Positions 1-5,655 of a stretch of 7,282 nucleotides of DNA are shown piece by piece (positions within the stretch are counted from its first letter, which is position 1; each line of letters starts with the position of its first letter). Location: NCBI GenBank assembly GCA_023417955.1, contig JAEZDW010000330.1, positions 1-7,282 on the forward strand, read 5' to 3'. Both the position numbers and the translations under genes were made by a program. The DNA is from Bacteroidota bacterium (GTDB lineage Bacteria > Bacteroidota > Bacteroidia > Cytophagales > Cyclobacteriaceae). The notes beneath the pieces were generated by a model. That model saw only the letters and a list, made by a program, of their open reading frames with translations. It had not been told where the DNA came from and made no database searches.

Positions 1-18
1 CATCCGAAAGCTGAACAC

Positions 19-1059
19 ATGGTAGAGATACCCATACGCAATATATACCATCTGCTGTGCTATGCGTGGGACAAGCTGGAGGAACGCGATCTGGTGAACA
101 TTGACGCCGAAGCTTTCCACGACTTGCCTAACCTCTTTGCAAAGGTACTGGCCAACGGGCTGGCCTATCTGTTCAAGAAGGGACTGGATCGAAACTATAT
201 TGCCGAAACGGATGAATATCCGGGGATCAAAGGAAAACTGCAGCTATCCGAAACCCTTAAACGATCCACCATAATTCGCGGCCGAACCTGTTGCGAGTAC
301 GACGAGTTCAGCCACAATGTCTTGCACAACCGGATATTGAAGGCTACGCTGGCGCGCCTGCTCAAGTACGAAGGCTTGAACCTCAGCGTGCGCAATGAAA
401 TCGCCATTCTTTACCACCGGTTTCACGGCGTGAGTGATATCCGGTTGCAAAGACATCACTTTTCACAGGTCATCCTGCACCGGAACAACAGCTTCTACAA
501 ATTCCTGCTCAACATCTGTCTGGTAATCTTTGACAACCTTCTCTACGACCAATCGAAGGGAACATGGAGTTTCCGGGACTTCTTCCGCGACGAAGATCAG
601 ATGGCCGCACTTTTTGAGAAGTTCATCTTTAATTTTTATCGGCGCCATGTCTCCAATCACTGGACCGTTTCCGTTGAGATCATCAAATGGCACGCGGAGG
701 CAATCGGAGAATCCTCACTGGACTATCTGCCGAAAATGAAAACCGATATCTCACTAGACAGTCCCACCCGCAAAATCATCATCGACGCCAAGTACTACCG
801 CGAAGCGATGGTCAAACGTTACGACCGCGAAAAATTCCGCTCGGCCCACTCTTACCAGCTTTTTGCTTACATGAGCAACGCCGCGGCCTTGAAGGACCAA
901 AACAAGGAAATTGAAGGGATTCTACTTTACCCCACCGTAGAGAAGTCTATCACGCAAACCTACCGCGTGCATAATTACCTCATGAGTTTCAGAACCCTGA
1001 ACTTGCAGGACCGTTGGGAGGAGATTGAGCGGTCCCTGCTAGGGATGGTAAAGCCATGA
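19..1059 (+). CDS. mcrC: McrC, nuclease subunit of a McrBC-type 5-methylcytosine-dependent restriction system
   Basis: McrC is the DNA-cleaving partner of the AAA+ GTPase McrB. In the E. coli system McrC binds the McrB ring, stimulates GTP hydrolysis and cuts DNA carrying modified cytosines. The 346 residues match the E. coli length of about 348. The N-terminus contains IPIRNIYHLLCYAW (residues 4-17), very close to E. coli IPVRNIYYMLTYAW, followed by the family motif PGIKGKL (68-74). The C-terminal PD-(D/E)xK nuclease is intact: LPKMKTDI with Asp243, then IIIDAKYY with Asp256 and Lys258, and YQL with Gln280. These align with the E. coli catalytic residues. The ATG at 19 is preferred because it places the IPIRN motif where the family has it, although the frame is open to the window edge. 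It may overlap the end of the preceding gene, expected to be mcrB. The modified base recognised depends on McrB and cannot be read from this gene. Confidence 0.95.
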   Translation: MVEIPIRNIYHLLCYAWDKLEERDLVNIDAEAFHDLPNLFAKVLANGLAYLFKKGLDRNYIAETDEYPGIKGKLQLSETLKRSTIIRGRTCCEYDEFSHNVLHNRILKATLARLLKYEGLNLSVRNEIAILYHRFHGVSDIRLQRHHFSQVILHRNNSFYKFLLNICLVIFDNLLYDQSKGTWSFRDFFRDEDQMAALFEKFIFNFYRRHVSNHWTVSVEIIKWHAEAIGESSLDYLPKMKTDISLDSPTRKIIIDAKYYREAMVKRYDREKFRSAHSYQLFAYMSNAAALKDQNKEIEGILLYPTVEKSITQTYRVHNYLMSFRTLNLQDRWEEIERSLLGMVKP

Positions 1060-1197
1060 ATGAATAAGTTGTAATGGCCACGGGGGATTCATGAACTCAG
1101 AAGTAGCGCCCAGAAAATTTCGCCGACGGCGCATTGAAAGGACTGGAGGAATCCTTGGTAATAATTTACAAAATTCTTTTCAGCCCGAAGTCTCAAC

Positions 1198-1243
1198 CTT
1201 GAACGTGCACCAGACTTGAAACTCGATCCCTGAAACTTGAACC
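1198..1243. repeat. Three short CTTGAA direct repeats in the intergenic region
   Basis: The word CTTGAA occurs at 1198, 1215 and 1236, followed by C or AC each time, with spacings of 17 and 21 bases. A run of six T (1245-1250) follows directly and leads into the palindromic block. The cluster is real in the sequence. Similar CTTGAA-rich intergenic tracts are, from memory, common in Cytophagales-type genomes. No function can be assigned, and a chance or mutational origin is possible. Confidence 0.4.
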
Positions 1244-1250
1244 CTTTTTT

Positions 1251-1362
1251 GGGCGTGCCCCCTCATGCTTGGGGGTCGCGCTCATATTCCAAGTCCTCGC
1301 CCCACCCACCTCCTACCCGTCGCTGTGGGCTTTCCACTACCATCGCTCACGCGGGGTTCGCG
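1251..1362. repeat. Structured palindromic intergenic element, REP-like
   Basis: This block contains several short hairpins. The first pairs GCG (1253-1255) with CGC (1277-1279) and G1257-CCCCC (1258-1262) with GGGGG-T (1271-1276). This gives a nine-pair stem with one bulged T and an eight-base loop. Further on, CCCAC (1301-1305) can pair with GTGGG (1325-1329), GTGG (1325-1328) with CCAC (1334-1337), and CGCG (1350-1353) with CGCG (1359-1362). The layout is a GGGCGTGCCCC start, a GGGGGTCGCGC return arm, and later a GGGCTTTCCACTACCATC segment ending in CTCACGCG. It resembles dispersed Bacteroidota intergenic repeats I remember with GGGCGTxxCCC, GGGTCGGGCT and TCCCTAACGCG blocks. That family resemblance is recollection, not a search result. 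No transposase gene is present in the window. Confidence 0.55.
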
Positions 1363-1715
1363 ATCCGGGATAGGTTCTCCACGCAATAGAAAAAACCGTC
1401 CCGAATCCAGAGCCGAAGTGGCGCGTGCGTAGGCGGCGAAGGATCCCGCCGAGGAACGATGGTTTAACGTGAACCCCCGGCGCACCTCTTTCGAAGCCAG
1501 TGCCTCCGAAATTGAGAAGAGCGCTAAGTAAAAGGGTCCGCGACTCGGTACAAACGCTAAAGATCCTTTACGTCCCCCGTCAGATCTCTCCATTCCGGAT
1601 TGAAGCTGTTGATTAACCGAACTTTCCACGGCCTGCTTTTCCCCTTCATCTGTTTCTCTACCGCTTCGGCGACCCCGCCTGGAAACGGTGACCCTCACGT
1701 CTTTTTGACTGTTCC
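1363..1715. other. Gene-poor convergent intergenic stretch, no recognised gene
   Basis: This stretch lies just past the end of the leftward secreted-protein operon. It appears richer in G+C than the flanking genes. The minus strand has a long stop-free frame from inside the neighbouring gene down to about 1282. An ATG-started version would run from 1593 to 1282 (103 codons). The predicted peptide is rich in Arg, Ser and Gly, has no recognisable domain and would read straight through the hairpins of the adjacent palindromic block. It is therefore not called as a gene. A small inverted repeat, GGCGG (1432-1436) with CCGCC (1446-1450), is also present. No rRNA, tRNA, or stem followed by a T-run was found. 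It may be the rest of a longer dispersed element that includes the hairpin block, or plain degenerate DNA. Confidence 0.4.
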
Positions 1716-4202
1716 CTATTCGATGACAAGTTTCGAATGGGTTGCCTTCCCGCCTGCATCCACTACAACGATGTAAATTCCGGGATGCATCCAAGAGCAA
1801 TCTACTTCCATGCTATCACCGGAAGTTGAAGTGGTAAAAACGCTTCGCCCGGACAAGTCAAATATCGAAACGTTGGCAGGTTTACCTGTTGCAGGCAAAT
1901 GAACAAGCTTGAATGAAGTCGTGGCAGGGTTGGGCAGCAATTGGAGAATTCCGGCTTCATTTTCAATGCTCGTTATGATCTCGTTCACATAAAAATCGTA
2001 AGAAGCGGAGCATTCATATTCATTGATAATGGTGAGCCGGTAATAGCCCGGAAATTGCGGAATGAACGTATCCTTGTTTCCTACTGTTGACCAGGTGTTA
2101 TTGAGGTATCGTTCCCAAATATATTTGTAAGATGGCCTGGCATTTTGTACTTTGTATTTGTGTTTTTCAGTATATACCTTGACGTCAATACGCTCTGAAA
2201 CTGCCACGGCCAAAGTGTCTGAATTTTTGCAGCCCGTCTCCGTGTCCGTGACAGTCAGCGTGATCACTTTACTTCCCGGTGATGTCCATTCGAAATAGGG
2301 AAACGCCGTGCCCAATTCAAGTCCATCAATGTTCCACAGGTACGTGAAATCCTCGGAGAATACGCCGGCCCGGTAGTCAGTATATGAATTTATATCGCAG
2401 ACCTTTGCCTCTCCTGAAATTGAGGCCGGGGGAAGAAACTGCATGTCCGGTATCAAGGAGTTGGAAGATCCATTCGCCGTAGCGGTAATCTTCGGATTCG
2501 CCGGATACTCATCCCACTTCACAAGGATCCTGTCTGACCCCTGTCCTCCGATTATTTTGCCACCTGATATCCCCCAATTGTAGTTGGAAGGCGGAGAAAC
2601 AGAGAACGTTTGTTCACTGTTAAGACAGGAAGAGCCTTCAGCATCGATTCTCGTGTAATTGAACGCTACCTCAGGAGCAAATTCCGATCCTGCATTCGCC
2701 CCGTCAATTGATTGAACAGAGAAGAAGTAGGTGCCCGTTTTAAGGCCTTTCACCGTCCATTTGGTGTTCAACGATGTGTTTCCATGCTCGTAAACTTTCC
2801 GCTTCCCGGTTTCAGCAATGGCCTGAGGAAACATCTTGAATGGTTTTCCGGAAGCAATCGCAATGTACACATTGTATGTCAGTGAACTCGACGGTGTCTC
2901 CTTATCACTTGCGGCGTCCCACTCAAGAATTACACTATTGTTTTCCATCTTGAATCTCAAATTCGAAGGGGGTGCCGGCCTCTCATTTGGCGCCGGATAT
3001 CCAGACCGAAGATCGTTTCGGTAGAGTTTGGTTGTATGAAGATTGTCCTGATCCCTTCCGATCATAACGATATCGAGGTCGCCATCATTGTCGAAGTCGC
3101 CTAAACTGACGGAGCAGAAACGAAGTCCGACGAGATTCGTAACGCCACTATCAGTGAAATTCCCCATACCGTCGTTCAGGTAGATTCTGGTAAGGGGGCC
3201 GTCGGCGGTTTCCCCGGAAACGAGAATATCGAGATCCCCATCATTGTCAATATCGCCGACATCGCTGGATGAGTTATAGACATCCAGTAGTGAGCCACGC
3301 CGCAAGAAATTCCCGTTACCCGTTCCAAACAGTAACCGGGAGAAGGGTGTGTTCCGGGCATTGATGGAGCTGCTGTTTCCGGTTAAGAAGTAGTCCATTA
3401 GCCCATCCTTGTTGAAGTCACCCTGGTTTACTGATCCACTCCGTATGGCGATATCGTGGTATGCAAAACGATATTCAGCCGTGTTCGCGATGTCTTTCAC
3501 CCCATGGTTAACAAGGAGACTTGCCTCGTTCCACACACCATGACTATACTTTCCCGACGAAAACAGATCCCGATCCCCATCATTGTCAAAATCCGTAGCA
3601 ATACATACGGTCTCATCTATGTCCAGTTCCGAATAGTATCCCTTAATTCCAAAAGTGTTCTCCACGGAAAACGTCCCGTCGCTGTTGATGAATACTGAGT
3701 TCGGATGCCAATTGTCAAAAGAAGAGCCTACCTGGTAAAGATCAAGGTCTCCGTCATTGTCGTAGTCGAACCATGTCAATGAACCCCCTGCAGCGCCGGA
3801 CGCACTGAAGAATTCTTCAAATGAGGTGCCGTTGTTCCGCAGAACCTTTAAAACTTGCCACGGTGTTGCGTCTGTTCTTCCGGTGATTGCCAGATCGAGA
3901 TCTCCGTCGTCGTCGAAGTCACCCCAGTCAAGATCGCCGTTCCTCATGGCCGGCATATTGCCGAACGGAAGTAGTTCAAATGTCCCGTCGCCGGCGCCGA
4001 CATATATACCACCAAAATTCCCGGAACCTGACCGGCCTATCATGGCAAAGTCAAGATAGCCATCGTTGTTGAAGTCGGCCCAGGCAACGTCTCCCGACTC
4101 TACCGCGGGCAAGTTTGCGGGAGTTGCATCATTGAAGGGTTGGGCAGCACCAAACATCGATACCGCAACAAGAAACAGAGTGGGTACAATCCGGGATATC
4201 AT
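1716..4202 (-). CDS. Secreted seven-bladed VCBS/FG-GAP propeller protein with Fn3 and PKD-like domains and a T9SS sorting tail
   Basis: An 828-residue exported protein, last gene of the leftward cluster. Residues 1-21 form a signal peptide (hydrophobic FLVAVSMFGAA). Seven calcium-loop motifs of the DxDxDGxxD type begin at residues 43, 95, 146, 204, 262, 317 and 369. The regular 51-58 residue spacing fits a complete seven-bladed integrin-alpha-like beta-propeller. An Fn3 domain follows (about 410-515, ending in the TYFFSVQSIDG strand), then a PKD-like module (about 525-578, YNWGISGGKIIGGQGS), a second PKD-like module (about 592-668) and an Ig-like segment (about 670-740). The C-terminus (about 750-828) is a type A T9SS sorting domain: LLPNPATTSF, VSIFDLSGR, HPGIYIVVV and final KLVIE. 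No catalytic motif is visible, so a binding, adhesive or structural surface role is inferred. The ATG at 4202 lies 9 bases after the preceding stop codon, with no Shine-Dalgarno sequence, suggesting co-transcription. Confidence 0.93.
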   Translation of the reverse strand: MISRIVPTLFLVAVSMFGAAQPFNDATPANLPAVESGDVAWADFNNDGYLDFAMIGRSGSGNFGGIYVGAGDGTFELLPFGNMPAMRNGDLDWGDFDDDGDLDLAITGRTDATPWQVLKVLRNNGTSFEEFFSASGAAGGSLTWFDYDNDGDLDLYQVGSSFDNWHPNSVFINSDGTFSVENTFGIKGYYSELDIDETVCIATDFDNDGDRDLFSSGKYSHGVWNEASLLVNHGVKDIANTAEYRFAYHDIAIRSGSVNQGDFNKDGLMDYFLTGNSSSINARNTPFSRLLFGTGNGNFLRRGSLLDVYNSSSDVGDIDNDGDLDILVSGETADGPLTRIYLNDGMGNFTDSGVTNLVGLRFCSVSLGDFDNDGDLDIVMIGRDQDNLHTTKLYRNDLRSGYPAPNERPAPPSNLRFKMENNSVILEWDAASDKETPSSSLTYNVYIAIASGKPFKMFPQAIAETGKRKVYEHGNTSLNTKWTVKGLKTGTYFFSVQSIDGANAGSEFAPEVAFNYTRIDAEGSSCLNSEQTFSVSPPSNYNWGISGGKIIGGQGSDRILVKWDEYPANPKITATANGSSNSLIPDMQFLPPASISGEAKVCDINSYTDYRAGVFSEDFTYLWNIDGLELGTAFPYFEWTSPGSKVITLTVTDTETGCKNSDTLAVAVSERIDVKVYTEKHKYKVQNARPSYKYIWERYLNNTWSTVGNKDTFIPQFPGYYRLTIINEYECSASYDFYVNEIITSIENEAGILQLLPNPATTSFKLVHLPATGKPANVSIFDLSGRSVFTTSTSGDSMEVDCSWMHPGIYIVVVDAGGKATHSKLVIE
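3072..4076 (-). repeat. Seven coding repeats for VCBS calcium-binding loops
   Basis: Within the propeller gene, degenerate copies of a 27-base unit encode the DxDxDGxxD loops. They lie at 4050-4076, 3894-3920, 3741-3767, 3567-3593, 3393-3419, 3228-3254 and 3072-3098. On the plus strand they read as variants of a CCATCATTGTCGAAGTC-like word. The best matches to the consensus are copies 2, 3, 4, 6 and 7. Copies 1 (DFNNDGYLD) and 5 (DFNKDGLMD) deviate most, but each keeps the first Asp, the Asp-Gly pair and the last Asp. The period of about 155-175 bases corresponds to one propeller blade. Confidence 0.85.
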
Positions 4203-4211
4203 AGGCGCGTT

Positions 4212-5612
4212 TTATCTTTTTACGATTCTTCCGGAAAAAACTGTTCCGTTGTTTCCTAAAACTTCAATGATGTAGATGCCGGGAGGGATATCGCTGACGT
4301 CCATTTGGTACGGCGCTTTATCAAGGGTGAGCAAACGCACCTTCCGTCCCTCCGTATCGCTCACTAATATCGACAACACTTCATCGTTCCTGTGGGATTT
4401 AATCTGAAAGTCTTTCCAAACCGGGTTAGGAAAGATAACGATGTCGTCTTGGACTTCATCGTCAAGGCCGGTAATCACCATTACCGTAAACCTGAAATGC
4501 TGTGTAAGGAAAAAGATGCCATCATTCATCTGTACGGTAATGTTTGTGTCTCCGGGTTTCCCTTCATGCACAATAGTCATTTTAATCTGGCCGTCTTCTG
4601 AGGATGTGAATTTGATTTTTTCAGGCCGGACGATCGTGTAGTCGCTTGAAAAAGCGGTAAACATCGAAGCCGTAGGGTAGTTATCAGGATCCTTTACATC
4701 GAGGTCGATCGTAATGGAAGACCGTTCCGTTTCCACATCACCAATCGGTGCAAGTGTTGGCGCATCATTAACCGCCTTTACGATTATTTTTACCTTTTTC
4801 GAATAGGTATTGTTTTCAGGTTGTCCGTCATTCGCGGTTATTGTGAATTCAACCTCGCCGAATTTATCCTTGAGCGATCCTACCGATATTTCGCCATTTG
4901 CCGGATTGAAAAACACTTCGAGGATATCGGAGTTTTGCGGAGAAAGCGAATATACAATAACCTGATCATCCTCTGCATGGAAATAGTGAGGCTCTGGACG
5001 GATCCGAACGTTTGCTAAAAAATCTTCATTAAGTACTTTCGCTGATAATAAATCAAACATCGGAGGATCATTTACCTGATTAATCCGTAATGTGATAGTC
5101 CAATTAGCGTCAGCGTATTCCTTTCCATCGTATGGAAGCACCGCGAAAGTAGTGGTACCTGCATAGTCGGGAAAGGGTTCAAATTCAATGAAGGGGAAAA
5201 GGTCGGGTGTGACTTCCTGTCCGATTGCCGCCTTTGAAGTGTAAACATAGAGGGTACCATTTTCAGGAAGACTGACTATTTTTATCCTCTCAAGATTGTC
5301 GGAAGGGTCCGGGTCCGTGAAGTTGTTGAGGAAATCATCCGACGTCAGCCTCAATGTCTTGTCTTCGTCTTCAGCTACTTCAAAATCGAGACCCCTGGGT
5401 TTTTCGTTCGATCGTTCTGTGGGAGGAACCGCAGCTGATAACGTGACGTCTCGGTCGTCAGGAATAGAAGCAGGTAAGCGTTCGTTATGTTTGCCGAAAT
5501 GGACACTTCCCGACGTGCCTGCTGCCGTGCTGCTAAGCGAAAAAAGCGCTAACAGTAGCGAAACCAATTTCCGGTTGACTGCACCCGCAGTTGTCCTGAA
5601 TTTTATGATCAT
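4212..5612 (-). CDS. Secreted cadherin-like tandem repeat protein with a T9SS sorting tail
   Basis: A 466-residue exported protein, counted from the ATG at 5612. The signal peptide has a positively charged start (KFRTTAGAVNRK) and the hydrophobic core LVSLLLALFSLSSTAAG. Three cadherin-like or tandem-95-type beta-sandwich domains follow. The first (about 75-182) has EDEDKTLRLTSDDFL and FTDPDPSDNL and ends at VNDPP (180-184). The second (about 185-285) contains FTITANDGQ and ends at VNDAP (281-285). The third, more divergent, spans about 286-382. The last 75 or so residues are a type A T9SS sorting domain: IVIFPNPVWKDF, VSDTEGR, PPGIYIIEV and final RIVKR. Domains ending in VNDxP are common in large bacterial adhesins, so cell-surface adhesion or matrix structure is the likely role; the ligand is unknown. 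An in-frame TTG at 5621 would add three residues. ATG is preferred because it is the stronger start and keeps a normal signal peptide. The preceding gene ends 43 bases upstream. Confidence 0.9.
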   Translation of the reverse strand: MIIKFRTTAGAVNRKLVSLLLALFSLSSTAAGTSGSVHFGKHNERLPASIPDDRDVTLSAAVPPTERSNEKPRGLDFEVAEDEDKTLRLTSDDFLNNFTDPDPSDNLERIKIVSLPENGTLYVYTSKAAIGQEVTPDLFPFIEFEPFPDYAGTTTFAVLPYDGKEYADANWTITLRINQVNDPPMFDLLSAKVLNEDFLANVRIRPEPHYFHAEDDQVIVYSLSPQNSDILEVFFNPANGEISVGSLKDKFGEVEFTITANDGQPENNTYSKKVKIIVKAVNDAPTLAPIGDVETERSSITIDLDVKDPDNYPTASMFTAFSSDYTIVRPEKIKFTSSEDGQIKMTIVHEGKPGDTNITVQMNDGIFFLTQHFRFTVMVITGLDDEVQDDIVIFPNPVWKDFQIKSHRNDEVLSILVSDTEGRKVRLLTLDKAPYQMDVSDIPPGIYIIEVLGNNGTVFSGRIVKR

Positions 5613-5655
5613 TTTCCTCAACGCAAATTAAACAAATTCCTGACCTGGTCTGAAT

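Noticed and set aside
195..914. Several 70-76 codon frames on both strands inside mcrC
   Set aside because: All lie within a strongly supported mcrC gene and their peptides show no domain. They are out-of-frame shadows.
1119..1160. Terminator for mcrC formed by CGCCG-A-CGGCG or AAGGA/TCCTT
   Set aside because: The first has only a one-base spacer and cannot form a normal hairpin. The second is a five-pair stem without a following T-run.
1282..1800. 172-codon minus-strand frame as a protein-coding gene
   Set aside because: It begins with TTG inside the 3' end of the propeller gene, has a skewed Arg/Ser/Gly-rich composition with no domain, and reads through the hairpin block. An ATG-started 103-codon version (1593-1282) has the same problems.
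2836..4275. Plus-strand frames opposite the propeller gene
   Set aside because: They are antisense readings of the repetitive VCBS coding sequence, with low-complexity Arg/Ser/Pro-rich peptides.
5296..5631. 111-codon plus-strand frame opposite the start of the cadherin-like gene
   Set aside because: It is the antisense of a signal peptide and first domain that are clearly coding on the other strand.
5613..5655. Possible Bacteroidota-type promoter (TTTAATTTG, near TAnnTTTG) before the cadherin-like gene
   Set aside because: It misses one position of the -7 consensus, no TTG box sits at the right distance, and it would give an almost leaderless transcript. Read-through from the upstream gene is simpler.
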